Shown here piece after piece: positions 26,411 through 36,552 of a DNA stretch of 64,000 nt; within the stretch, counting starts at the first letter, position 1, and each line of letters opens with the position of its first letter. The stretch lies in NCBI GenBank assembly GCA_002314855.1, contig DCHQ01000016.1:17238-81237 (forward strand), read 5' to 3'. The translations under genes were made by a program, and so were the position numbers. This DNA comes from Lachnospiraceae bacterium UBA1748 (lineage in GTDB: Bacteria > Bacillota > Clostridia > Lachnospirales > Lachnospiraceae). The notes beneath the pieces are model-generated. The model was given only the letters and a program-made list of their open reading frames with translations. It made no database searches and was not told the DNA's origin.

Positions 26411-26905
26411 TTAGTGATTTTTATCAACCTGGTGAAAATTAACTGAAACAGAGCCATCCTCTTCAATAGAAAGAATGGCGTAAGAACAACAGCCCGACCT
26501 AACTCCGCTTAGGCTTCCTGGATTAATAATCTCAGCTTCCTTGCCTTTTAGATGATCTGCTCTGTGTGTATGACCATAAATAATAATATCAGCCCCGTGC
26601 TCAAGGCCTGCATAATAGAGAGTCTGCACTCCCATATATACTCCATAACGATGTCCGTGAGTAACAAATATATTCTTGCCACCAATTCTTAAATCAAGGA
26701 ACTGAGGCGTACCATTAAAATCATTGTTACCACGTACCATGTGAATAGGATGACCGCAGATATCCTGGTAATAATCGTCATCAACGCGCTCGCTATCACC
26801 TGTATGAATAATAGCATCTATAGAAGCACATTTTTCCTTGGCCTGTGAGTATGCCTTATCGAAAATACTCGCACCATGATCATCACCAATTATCATAATG
26901 TTCAT
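26411..26905 (-). CDS. YfcE/MJ0936-type metallophosphoesterase
   Basis: A 164-residue calcineurin-like phosphodiesterase. The metal-binding motifs are in order: GDDHG (D-x-H, with an Asp in place of the usual Thr or Ser), IIHTGD, VRGNND, VTHGH and YGHTHR. Members hydrolyse phosphodiesters such as bis-pNPP in vitro; the natural substrate is usually unknown. AAGGTGG precedes the ATG. It lies 27 bp after the 3D-domain wall protein gene and is probably on the same transcript. Confidence 0.9.
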   Translation of the reverse strand: MNIMIIGDDHGASIFDKAYSQAKEKCASIDAIIHTGDSERVDDDYYQDICGHPIHMVRGNNDFNGTPQFLDLRIGGKNIFVTHGHRYGVYMGVQTLYYAGLEHGADIIIYGHTHRADHLKGKEAEIINPGSLSGVRSGCCSYAILSIEEDGSVSVNFHQVDKNH

Positions 26906-26932
26906 ATGATATCCACCTTTATTAATCCAAAC

Positions 26933-28564
26933 CTATTTCACAATAGTTACATAAAGACGCTGCGTACCAAACATAAGAGCACCTTCATGTGTATCAAAAT
27001 ATATATCGATGTGGTTGCCCTTGATAGCTCCACCACAGTCTTCAGCCACATATACGCCCATTCCATCGATTGCTACCTTAGTACCATAAGGAATAACTGA
27101 TGGGTCAACTGCGATTGTTCTTCCCTCCTGTGGTACTGTACCAGTAGCTGTATGAGCCACGCCGCCTCGCACCTCAGGGCTATATGAACCACAACACTTC
27201 TTACATGAGCAGTATGCTGTACATGTGAATAATACTGCTTCACCACCAAGCTTACTTACATCTACTTTATTAACAGTTGTGTTATCCAAAATGTATCCAG
27301 TCATACCATTATACTGAACCATCTTGTATCCACCCTGTGCTTCACCAATTACTATTACATCAGTACCTGCAGGAAGAGTTGTAATATTATTACTGTTTCC
27401 ATCAGGAAGAGTACGAAGGTTAGTTCTTCTACTAAGCTTAGTTGTATCAGGTCCCTTCTCCTCTTCAGGCTCAGCTTCACTGGCCTTCTTAGTATCTACA
27501 CTTGTCTCAATAACCTGAGGCTCTATGGTTGCTATTGTAGTTATCTCCTGACTAATAGATGCTGAAGCCTCATGAAGCTCTTCCTCTCTCTTCTCAGCCT
27601 TAGCTTCTTCCAATAACTGCTCGTAATTCTTACTTTCTTCCTCAGCTATCTCAAACTCTTCTATAATAACTGTATCAATAATACTAAGACCAGCATCATC
27701 AAGAAGAGATGTATCATAATCTATACATCGGCTATAAATAAATCCTTCGGTATCACCATACTTAATATGGATGTATCCATTTTCACCACTATCTAAAACT
27801 ATAACAGCATCATCTGTATTAATAGTAGCTATCTGCTCACCTTCAACTGAAGGGACGTTACGAATCTTGGATCTACTTACTGCCACACCATGAATCTCCT
27901 GAGATTCCTGATAAAGCTTTTCAATACGTCCACCATCTCTTTCCTTAATGGTTTTTATATTGATTCCAGCCGATACAGTGTTAATTTGTGGCATAGCCTG
28001 AAATGCATTCTCTCTAGTATACATCTGAATAACAGGTGTCTTCTTAACACCTGAATCAATATCTTCAAGCTTTTGATAATCAGGATTGTTAATATCAGAA
28101 TAGGTCTCTTCGAGCTCCTTCATCTGATCAGCCATTTCCTTATCCACTGCCTGGGCTACCGACTCGTTACCATAGAGTTCTGGGAACTGAAGTCTGTAGT
28201 CACTAAAGACTGCATCCTGAGCTAACACAATACTTCCATAATAAAGGTATCCATCATATGCACCATAACGCACATGATAATAATTACCATGCTTCTTACC
28301 GTCCATAAGCACAACATAAGCACCTTTAGGGACATTCATTAACCATTTACCGTCAACGCTAGGTGTCTCTCTAAGGTTGGAACCTGTTCTTACCATATAG
28401 ATAGGATATTCAATTTTATCGAGCAGCGAACCACCATCAGCATATGCAGCCATGTCATATAAAGTAAATACTGACACTGCCACCATGATCGCTACTATAA
28501 GTCTAACCAATGACTTAACAGCTCTCTGATATGTAGTTACCGCTTTATTACACAATATACCCAT
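26933..28564 (-). CDS. SH3- and 3D-domain cell-wall protein
   Basis: A 543-residue secreted or membrane-anchored protein. Residues 16-42 make the N-terminal signal or anchor (ending MAAYADGG). Three SH3b-like wall-binding modules follow (near 55-113, 215-275 and 375-425), the first two separated by an acidic helix and a second Glu-rich linker before the third. The C-terminal 100 residues are a 3D (Asp-rich) domain with CTAYCSCKKCCG, AVDPSVIPYGT and ED-CGG-IKGNHIDIYF, as in YabE/YocH and Rpf-like lytic transglycosylases. It is likely a peptidoglycan hydrolase. A TTGACA/TATCAT promoter sits so close that the leader would be under 10 nt, with no Shine-Dalgarno. Confidence 0.85.
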   Translation of the reverse strand: MGILCNKAVTTYQRAVKSLVRLIVAIMVAVSVFTLYDMAAYADGGSLLDKIEYPIYMVRTGSNLRETPSVDGKWLMNVPKGAYVVLMDGKKHGNYYHVRYGAYDGYLYYGSIVLAQDAVFSDYRLQFPELYGNESVAQAVDKEMADQMKELEETYSDINNPDYQKLEDIDSGVKKTPVIQMYTRENAFQAMPQINTVSAGINIKTIKERDGGRIEKLYQESQEIHGVAVSRSKIRNVPSVEGEQIATINTDDAVIVLDSGENGYIHIKYGDTEGFIYSRCIDYDTSLLDDAGLSIIDTVIIEEFEIAEEESKNYEQLLEEAKAEKREEELHEASASISQEITTIATIEPQVIETSVDTKKASEAEPEEEKGPDTTKLSRRTNLRTLPDGNSNNITTLPAGTDVIVIGEAQGGYKMVQYNGMTGYILDNTTVNKVDVSKLGGEAVLFTCTAYCSCKKCCGSYSPEVRGGVAHTATGTVPQEGRTIAVDPSVIPYGTKVAIDGMGVYVAEDCGGAIKGNHIDIYFDTHEGALMFGTQRLYVTIVK

Positions 28565-28577
28565 AATAATTCTATTA

Positions 28578-28606
28578 ATGATATAATATGTAACTAATTA
28601 TGTCAA
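28578..28606 (-). promoter_or_regulatory. Promoter of the 3D-domain protein gene
   Basis: On the minus strand: -35 TTGACA (28606-28601), 17-bp spacer, -10 TATCAT (28583-28578). Predicted transcription start is about 7 nt before the ATG at 28564, so the mRNA would be almost leaderless. Confidence 0.65.
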
Positions 28607-28660
28607 CCTAGGCCATTTTTAAGTTAATTTAACGTGCTATTTTTCATACGTTATTTTTTT

Positions 28661-28676
28661 AATTCTTTGCTATAAT
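28661..28676 (+). promoter_or_regulatory. Extended -10 promoter for the 71-residue gene
   Basis: TTTGCTATAAT gives an extended TGn and a perfect TATAAT at 28671-28676; no good -35 is seen. It lies about 65 bp upstream of the start codon of the plus-strand gene. Confidence 0.6.
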
Positions 28677-28741
28677 TAAATCATCAAAGAAACAACATTT
28701 AATGCATTAACATTTAGCTTTTTTATAAGGAGATTTAAGAT

Positions 28742-28957
28742 ATGCGTGATTATAATATTATTAACGATGATTTATTAGATTTTAGTGATACTGATGAGAA
28801 TATGGACCTCAAGCAGAAGAAAACAAAGAAACTCATTAAGTGGATTAAGATTGCATTAACTGCTATTATGGGTACCGGATTTCTGTATGCATCATACAAG
28901 GCACCTAATGACAAAGAGAAAAACACAAACTACCTAAATAGATTCGACAACTTTTAA
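28742..28957 (+). CDS. Small single-pass membrane protein of unknown function
   Basis: A 71-residue protein, one of only three plus-strand genes here. An acidic N terminus (MRDYNIINDDLLDFSDTDEN) leads to a Lys-rich stretch, one membrane helix (residues about 34-50, IKIALTAIMGTGFLYAS) and a charged tail. AAGGAG is 9 nt before the ATG, and a TATAAT lies upstream. A shared bidirectional terminator with greA follows. By the positive-inside rule the N terminus stays in the cytoplasm. I do not recognise it. Confidence 0.7.
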   Translation: MRDYNIINDDLLDFSDTDENMDLKQKKTKKLIKWIKIALTAIMGTGFLYASYKAPNDKEKNTNYLNRFDNF

Positions 28958-28993
28958 GTTATAGACTGGTAAATAGAATACAAAGAAAAAAAT

Positions 28994-29021
28994 AAAAGCA
29001 CTAGCGAAAGCTAGTGCTTTA
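28994..29021. terminator. Bidirectional terminator between the small plus-strand gene and greA
   Basis: A perfect 8-bp stem GCACTAGC/GCTAGTGC with a GAAA loop (28998-29017), flanked by A-runs and T-runs on both sides. The greA stop codon lies inside the stem. Confidence 0.88.
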
Positions 29022-29484
29022 TTATATCTGATATCTTTACAAAAAATGATACATCCTTATTGATACGTACCTCGCATCTATCACCAATTTTCTTACCACG
29101 AACAGCAAGTCCTATTGGCGATTCGATACTAATCTTATTATTAAGCGAATCTGCTCCCATTGTTGTGAGTAGAGTGTATGTTTCCTCGACATCCTCATCC
29201 TCAAAATATATGGTAACATCATCACCTATGCCAACCTCATCATCACCTGATGTATCCTCAATAATAGTCGCAAAGCGAATCTGCTTATCAAGATAACGGA
29301 TACGGCTTTCGTTCTGATTCTTGGCACGCTTAGCTGCATAATACTCAAAGTTCTCACTAAGATCACCCTGCGCTCTTGCTTCCTTGACTGCCTCTATAAG
29401 CTTAGGTCTTTCAACCTGCTTACGATGGTCAATCTCGGCCTCCATAGCAGCTATATCTTCTTTGGTAAGCTGATGACCTATCAT
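29011..29484 (-). CDS. greA: Transcript cleavage factor GreA
   Basis: A 157-residue GreA, which rescues backtracked RNA polymerase by cleaving the 3' end of RNA. The coiled-coil domain carries the tip acidic residues and the conserved GDLSENFEYYAAK block; the C-terminal FKBP-like domain includes SPIGLAVRGKKIGD. Length is normal. It starts 1 nt after the stop of the HPr-like gene, so the two are coupled. The stop codon is in the terminator hairpin. Confidence 0.95.
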   Translation of the reverse strand: MIGHQLTKEDIAAMEAEIDHRKQVERPKLIEAVKEARAQGDLSENFEYYAAKRAKNQNESRIRYLDKQIRFATIIEDTSGDDEVGIGDDVTIYFEDEDVEETYTLLTTMGADSLNNKISIESPIGLAVRGKKIGDRCEVRINKDVSFFVKISDIIKH

Positions 29485-29485
29485 A

Positions 29486-29728
29486 TTATTCGAAACATAC
29501 TGCTATTTCCTCAATAGCCTTAGCTTCATCAGATCCTTCTGCAACTAATTTGAAAGTGCTACCTTTCTTAAGATGAAGGATTGTCATACCCATAATGCTC
29601 TTCATATTAATGTTCTTGCTTCCGTCAGTGATATGAAGTGTTGAGTCATAATGACAAGCTGACTGAACCAAGTAAGGAATTATATCTGCACCATATTCTT
29701 TAGTAATAACTATCTCTTTAGTAACCAT
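29486..29728 (-). CDS. HPr-like protein with Asp at the phospho-His site
   Basis: An 80-residue HPr-fold protein. It aligns with HPr along its length, including the regulatory serine block (NMKSIMGM, Ser44, equal to HPr Ser46). The PTS active site GIHARP is replaced by GADIIP, so His15 is Asp15 and Arg17 is Ile17. It therefore cannot carry phosphate from EI at His15. In this it is like Bacillus Crh, where residue 15 is Gln, and it may be a pure regulator phosphorylated by HPr kinase on the serine. AAAGGA precedes the ATG; a good promoter lies upstream. It is cotranscribed with greA, 1 nt apart. Confidence 0.85.
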   Translation of the reverse strand: MVTKEIVITKEYGADIIPYLVQSACHYDSTLHITDGSKNINMKSIMGMTILHLKKGSTFKLVAEGSDEAKAIEEIAVCFE

Positions 29729-29782
29729 GTGTAGTTCCTTTCGTATAAAAAACTTCCCCCTGCGATGAATCGCACATTTGTG

Positions 29783-29811
29783 ATAATAACATCTATATAT
29801 ACAAAAAGCAA
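29783..29811 (-). promoter_or_regulatory. Promoter of the HPr-like/greA operon
   Basis: On the minus strand: -35 TTGCTT (29811-29806), 17-bp spacer, -10 TATTAT (29788-29783), in the 115-bp gap after atpC. A short GC-rich hairpin (TGCGAT/ATCGCA) lies downstream in the leader. Confidence 0.6.
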
Positions 29812-29843
29812 CTTAAATAATCACTAATAAAATCACAATAAAA

Positions 29844-30257
29844 CTATATTTCTTTGTGTTCTTGCTTATTTCTAAGCCTATAAATGGCTCTTCGCATTGC
29901 TGCTTCGGCTTCTTTATACTCTCTTGAAGACTGAGCCTGAAGAACTGCTTCTCGCTCTCTTGCCTCATCTCTAAGAAGCTGGTTCTGCAAAACTTCCTCT
30001 GGTCTTTCTGCCGAATCCACAAGAAGTAATACCTCTCCGTCTTCTATTTTGACAATGCCCATTGTAACTGCGGCATACTGCTTGTCGCCATCTTCAGGAG
30101 TGTATTCCATAGTGCCCGGAACCACAGCCAGTATTGTATTGTGATGATGAGCTAATATTCCATACTGTCCATCCTCTACCGGCACTATAAGTGATTGGCA
30201 AGGACCTTCGTAGAATATACGCTCAGCTGTAAATATTTTGAGCGAAAATGAATCCAC
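29844..30257 (-). CDS. atpC: ATP synthase epsilon subunit AtpC
   Basis: A 137-residue epsilon subunit of F1, which sits on the central stalk and inhibits hydrolysis. It has the N-terminal beta sandwich (SFSLKIFTAERIFYEG, EDGQYGILAHH) and a C-terminal helical pair. The start is GTG at 30257 with GAGG upstream. It is last in the atp operon, 47 bp after atpD. No terminator could be seen directly after it. Confidence 0.95.
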   Translation of the reverse strand: MDSFSLKIFTAERIFYEGPCQSLIVPVEDGQYGILAHHHNTILAVVPGTMEYTPEDGDKQYAAVTMGIVKIEDGEVLLLVDSAERPEEVLQNQLLRDEAREREAVLQAQSSREYKEAEAAMRRAIYRLRNKQEHKEI

Positions 30258-30304
30258 TTTTGTTAATTCCTCTATTTTTATTGATTAACTTAATACTCTG
30301 TTAG

Positions 30305-32673
<2,369 letters not shown>

Positions 32674-32702
32674 ATCTATTCTCTCCGAAAAACCTTACAA
32701 AA

Positions 32703-34433
32703 TTAGTTCTGAGCAAAAAACTTTTTCGCTGCTTCCAAAATCTCTTCTCTGTCCTCTGGCTCGAGCTTGCCTGTAGAATCAATACGTCCACAAAGAGCCA
32801 TTTCATTTTCCTTAAAATACTGTAATAATCCCTTAACCTTGCCCTCAATATCCGTAGGCGCAATGTTCTGGAACATATGAGCCATTGCAGTTACAAGTAT
32901 TATTACCTGCTCATGCTGACTATATGGATTGAACTGAGGCTGACGAAGAAGTCTCATAAGTCCCTGGCCGTACTTAAGAAGTGATCTTGTTGTTTCATCA
33001 AGGTCACTCGAGAACTGAGTAAATACCTGCATTTCTCTATACTGAGCCAAATCAAGACGAAGTGCTCCAACAGCTTTTTTCATGGCTTTGGTCTGCGCAT
33101 CACCACCTACTCGGGATACTGAAAGACCTACATTAACTGCCGGACGCTGTCCTGAGAAGAAAAGATTACTCTCAAGGAATATCTGTCCATCAGTAATAGA
33201 AATAATATTAGTTGGAATATATGCTGATACATCACCTGCCTGCGTTTCAACGATTGGAAGAGCTGTTAAAGATCCTCCACCCATTTCATCTGAAAGATGA
33301 GCCGAACGCTCAAGCAGTCTTGAATGTAAATAGAAAACATCACCCGGATAAGCCTCTCGTCCTGGAGATCTATCAAGAAGAAGGCTAAGTGATCTGTAAG
33401 CTATAGCATGCTTTGACAAATCATCATATACGATAAGAACATCTTTGCCTTTCTCCATAAAGTACTCGGCTATAGCAGTACCTGCATATGGTGCAATGTA
33501 CTGAGCTGGCGCTGCATCCGATGCTGAAGCATTGACTACAACTGTATAATCCATGGCACCACGCTTTTTAAGATTATTAACTAACTGTGCTACCGATGAT
33601 GCCTTTTGTCCTATTGCAACATATACGCATATAACATCCTTGCCCTTTTGATTAACGATTGTATCAAGAGCAATTGCTGTTTTACCTGTCTGTCTATCAC
33701 CTATGATAAGCTCACGCTGTCCTCTACCTATTGGAAACATGGAATCAATAGAAATAAGTCCTGTTTCCATAGGTCTGTTAACTGGCTGACGCTCAATAAT
33801 AGATGGCGCTGGATGCTCGATTTCTCTATATCCATCAGGAGCTATATCTCCCTCACCATCAATAGCTACACCAAGAGCATTAACTACTCTACCAATAAAA
33901 CCCTGTCCGACTGGTACACCTGCAGTCTTGCCTGTTCTACGAACAATGCTGCCCTCAGATATTTCTTCATCATCATCAAATAAGATACATCCTACCTCAT
34001 CCTCTGTAAGATCAAGAACCATTCCTCTTATTCCGTTATTAAAAAGAAGAATCTCTCCATAAGTAGCATTTTCAAGACCTGAAACTGCTGCTATACCATC
34101 ACCTACAGTAAGAACTGTTCCGATTTCATGTGGCAGAGTCTCTGGTTCCCAGTTTTCAATATTTTCTCTAATAAGAGAAATAATATTTTCATTCTTACCA
34201 CTAAGAGAACGCAGTCTTTCCTTGAACTGTTCAAGACGTCCCTCGTTGCTCCAGTCATATACATCGCCGCCCACAACAAGTCTGAAGCCGCCTTCGTATT
34301 TATCTGACTGCTTCCAAACAAACGAAACTGATTCTCCGTATTTTTCTTTTATAAATGAAACAAACCTTGCTTCCTGCGCACTACTTGGTGGTTCGCTGGA
34401 ATAAAGCACGGCCGTACATACTTCGTTACCCAT
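32703..34433 (-). CDS. atpA: ATP synthase alpha subunit fused to a delta C-terminal domain
   Basis: A 576-residue protein. From residue about 81 it is a normal alpha subunit ([19 protein letters not shown]-loop GDRQTGKT at 245-252, about 76 later than usual). Residues 1-80 are extra and look like the C-terminal domain of subunit delta: [16 protein letters not shown] matches the delta pattern of a beta strand then helix, and [13 protein letters not shown] (48-60) followed by RLEQFKERL matches the delta signature GGxxxRxGDxVYDxS...L..L. No separate atpH gene lies between atpF and atpA or anywhere in the operon, and the delta N-terminal domain is missing. The ATG at 34433 has GGAG 6 nt upstream, inside the end of atpF; upstream in-frame starts lie within atpF and lack such a site. 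Confidence 0.93.
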   Translation of the reverse strand: MGNEVCTAVLYSSEPPSSAQEARFVSFIKEKYGESVSFVWKQSDKYEGGFRLVVGGDVYDWSNEGRLEQFKERLRSLSGKNENIISLIRENIENWEPETLPHEIGTVLTVGDGIAAVSGLENATYGEILLFNNGIRGMVLDLTEDEVGCILFDDDEEISEGSIVRRTGKTAGVPVGQGFIGRVVNALGVAIDGEGDIAPDGYREIEHPAPSIIERQPVNRPMETGLISIDSMFPIGRGQRELIIGDRQTGKTAIALDTIVNQKGKDVICVYVAIGQKASSVAQLVNNLKKRGAMDYTVVVNASASDAAPAQYIAPYAGTAIAEYFMEKGKDVLIVYDDLSKHAIAYRSLSLLLDRSPGREAYPGDVFYLHSRLLERSAHLSDEMGGGSLTALPIVETQAGDVSAYIPTNIISITDGQIFLESNLFFSGQRPAVNVGLSVSRVGGDAQTKAMKKAVGALRLDLAQYREMQVFTQFSSDLDETTRSLLKYGQGLMRLLRQPQFNPYSQHEQVIILVTAMAHMFQNIAPTDIEGKVKGLLQYFKENEMALCGRIDSTGKLEPEDREEILEAAKKFFAQN

Positions 34434-34434
34434 T

Positions 34435-34929
34435 CTATTCTCCATCCGCCTTGTTAGCACTTACTGAATCAAGAAAGCTGTCATAGCTATCAGAAACATT
34501 ACCAGTTACTATCTTCTCTGTTGCCATAGCGACCATTTCAGTGATTTCGGCCTGAGCACTTGTAATCATTCTGTCATGCTCAGTCTTAGCCTTCTTCTTA
34601 GCACCCTCAAGAATAGATGCGCCTTCGTTTCTGGCCTGCTCGATAATCTCCTTACGCTCCTTAGCTGCTTCATCGAGAGCTGCCTGCTTCTCGCTTGCAA
34701 TCTCCTCCTGAACATCTGCCAGTTTCTGCTGATACTCAGCTTCTACTACCTTGGCATCTTCTATCGCTTTCTTGGCCTCATCATCCATATCCTTGTAATG
34801 TTTTTCTCTCTTCTCCATAAAGTCTTTAACAGGCTTATAAAGTAAGAAATAAAGAATAGCAAATAGTAATACAAAGTTGAATGCATGTAATAATATTTGC
34901 TGCCAATCAATATTAAGTGGCAAATTCAT
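34435..34929 (-). CDS. atpF: ATP synthase b subunit AtpF
   Basis: A 164-residue b subunit of the peripheral stalk. One N-terminal membrane helix ([20 protein letters not shown]) leads to a long charged helix. ATG at 34929 is preferred, with GAGGGG 7 nt upstream; an in-frame ATG at 34944 would overlap that site. It ends 1 nt before the atpA start. In other bacteria atpH sits at this junction; here it is absent, so b must meet the delta-like domain that is carried on alpha. Confidence 0.95.
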   Translation of the reverse strand: MNLPLNIDWQQILLHAFNFVLLFAILYFLLYKPVKDFMEKREKHYKDMDDEAKKAIEDAKVVEAEYQQKLADVQEEIASEKQAALDEAAKERKEIIEQARNEGASILEGAKKKAKTEHDRMITSAQAEITEMVAMATEKIVTGNVSDSYDSFLDSVSANKADGE

Positions 34930-34998
34930 GTTTATACCCCTCATTAAAATTAATAGTCAAAAATGTGCTTCAAAAATAACCTTCTATCCTGGTTCTCG

Positions 34999-35367
34999 TT
35001 ACAGAACGAAAATGATAAGGATAGCAACTATAAGTGCGTAAATGATAGCTGTCTCGACGAATACAAGACCAAGCATCAGCATAGTTCTTATCTTGCTTTC
35101 AGCTTCTGGCTGACGAGAAACACCTTCTGCAGACTTTGCAATAGCCCAGCCCATACCAATAGCACCTGCACCTGCTGCAAGACCAATTGCAAGACCTGCC
35201 GCAAGAGCCTTGTCGCCAATAACTGATGACTCATCAGCAGCTGCCTCTTCCTCTGAAGCAACATCTGCTGCATAAACCTTGTTTGGTGCAACGATAATTC
35301 CAAGCACCATAATAAGCATAAGCATTGTTATTACCTTAGTAATTTTTTTGATTGTTTTTGTCTTCAT
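34999..35367 (-). CDS. atpE: ATP synthase c subunit AtpE with N-terminal signal-peptide-like extension
   Basis: A 122-residue c subunit, about 45 longer than usual. Residues 1-33 look like a signal peptide (basic KTKTIKK, hydrophobic core, VYA|AD cut site), followed by an acidic linker (DVASEEEAAADESS). The two c-ring helices follow, with the RQPEA loop at 85-89 and the ion-carrying Glu105 in FVETAIIY. The position of the Na+-binding Gln32 of Ilyobacter c is Met72, while the residue after the Glu is Thr106, so the Na+ site is only part-conserved and H+ coupling is more likely. GGAGG precedes the ATG at 35367; the TTG four codons earlier overlaps it. Confidence 0.93.
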   Translation of the reverse strand: MKTKTIKKITKVITMLMLIMVLGIIVAPNKVYAADVASEEEAAADESSVIGDKALAAGLAIGLAAGAGAIGMGWAIAKSAEGVSRQPEAESKIRTMLMLGLVFVETAIIYALIVAILIIFVL

Positions 35368-35387
35368 ATTAACCTCCAATAGTTTAA

Positions 35388-36203
35388 TTATTCTGCTGTA
35401 TGTTCATGAGGTTTTTCTGTAACCTCGCCATAGAAAAGACTTGTAAGCATCGTAAGTACGTACGCCTGAATAAGTGCATGCAGTAATGTGAACAACACAC
35501 CTACGATGACCGGAAGCACAAAGCTAAGAGCTAAATAATAATAAACTAACTCTGTTACAAGTGCTCCACTAAGTAATGCTCCAAATAGTCGGAAGCTCAT
35601 GGATATCGGAAGTGAGAAATCCTTGAGAGTTTTGCCCACGCCTTTTATTCCATTGTTAACTAGTCCACCTACCAATATAAACAGGTAAGACATACATCCC
35701 ATGGAAATAGCTCCATTAATATCCGCAAGTGGAGCCGGAAGCGCTATGGGCTCTCCATGAATATTCATAACCTGAATTCCAAAAAGCTCAAATATTGTTC
35801 CGACAAATATATAAACACCTGCTGTGAATATATACACGCCCAGTAACTTGTTCTTGTGAGGGCTGTTTCCTTTGGCCAGATCATCAAACAGACCAACTAC
35901 CGTCTCAAGAAGAAGCTGAAACTTGCCAGGTATAAATTTGAACCTTGGGATTACAAAAATCCTAACAATAAGTGCAAAAACAAATAGCACTCCTGTTACT
36001 GTAAATGCTGAAATGAGCGCTGGATTAACCTGTAATAAACCAAATAGGTCTATTTTGTTGGTTTCATGAAGTACAGAATCCTTCATTGCGCCCTGGATAG
36101 ACTCATGCCGCTCGGCAGGTCCTATCAGAATGATTGCAATAAGCAATGCCACCAGTACAACTGCGAACAGTAACGCACTGGTAATCTTCCTTCTCTTACT
36201 CAT
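35388..36203 (-). CDS. atpB: ATP synthase a subunit AtpB
   Basis: A 271-residue a subunit, the stator half-channel of Fo. It has about six membrane helices, the essential Arg in SMSFRLFGALLSGALV, and the Gln/Tyr block HALIQAYVLTMLTSLFY near the end. The first helix is followed by a long outside loop (ESIQGAMKDSVLHETNK). ATG at 36203 has AAGGGG upstream. It is the first gene of atpBEFAGDC; no atpI precedes it. Confidence 0.95.
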   Translation of the reverse strand: MSKRRKITSALLFAVVLVALLIAIILIGPAERHESIQGAMKDSVLHETNKIDLFGLLQVNPALISAFTVTGVLFVFALIVRIFVIPRFKFIPGKFQLLLETVVGLFDDLAKGNSPHKNKLLGVYIFTAGVYIFVGTIFELFGIQVMNIHGEPIALPAPLADINGAISMGCMSYLFILVGGLVNNGIKGVGKTLKDFSLPISMSFRLFGALLSGALVTELVYYYLALSFVLPVIVGVLFTLLHALIQAYVLTMLTSLFYGEVTEKPHEHTAE

Positions 36204-36229
36204 ATAATACCCCTTGTTACAATACAACA

Positions 36230-36273
36230 TGAAAATGGCAAATCGTCATTTTCAAAAACCCATAATAATTATA
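36230..36273 (-). promoter_or_regulatory. Possible atp operon promoter and leader hairpin
   Basis: A TATAAT (36273-36268, minus strand) with no good -35; a TACAT/ATGTA inverted repeat lies just upstream of it. In the leader, GAAAATG/CATTTTC (36231-36253) can form a 7-bp hairpin. Confidence 0.4.
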
Positions 36274-36317
36274 CTACATTTTGATGTAAAGTAATTAGAA
36301 TATTAAAAAAAAGACAT

Positions 36318-36349
36318 AAAAAAACTCCAAGCATTAATTACTTGGAGTT
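36318..36349 (-). terminator. Terminator of tRNA-Gly
   Basis: A perfect 9-bp stem AACTCCAAG/CTTGGAGTT (36323-36331, 36341-36349), then seven T residues on the minus strand. Confidence 0.9.
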
Positions 36350-36352
36350 AAG

Positions 36353-36425
36353 AGCGATAGACGGGACTCGAACCCGCGAGCTCAACCTTGGCAAGGTCGC
36401 GTGCTACCAACTGCACCACTATCGC
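36353..36425 (-). tRNA. tRNA-Gly (GCC)
   Basis: A 73-nt cloverleaf with acceptor arms GCGATAG and CTATCGC, T-arm GGTTCGAGTCC and anticodon loop TTGCCAA giving GCC. A U at the discriminator position is usual for bacterial tRNA-Gly. It is a single-gene transcript with its own promoter and terminator. Confidence 0.95.
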
Positions 36426-36453
36426 ATTCGTCGTTGTCTCAACGACAATAAGA

Positions 36454-36482
36454 ATAATATCACACCTATATTTCTATGTCAA
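36454..36482 (-). promoter_or_regulatory. Promoter of tRNA-Gly
   Basis: On the minus strand: -35 TTGACA (36482-36477), 17-bp spacer, -10 TATTAT (36459-36454), about 30 bp before the tRNA. A GTCGTT/AACGAC hairpin lies between. Confidence 0.88.
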
Positions 36483-36552
36483 ATACTTTTTTGTATTTTT
36501 TCATAATTTTTTAATTATATTTTTATTGATATTTTAGGTGTAATCAAAAAGC

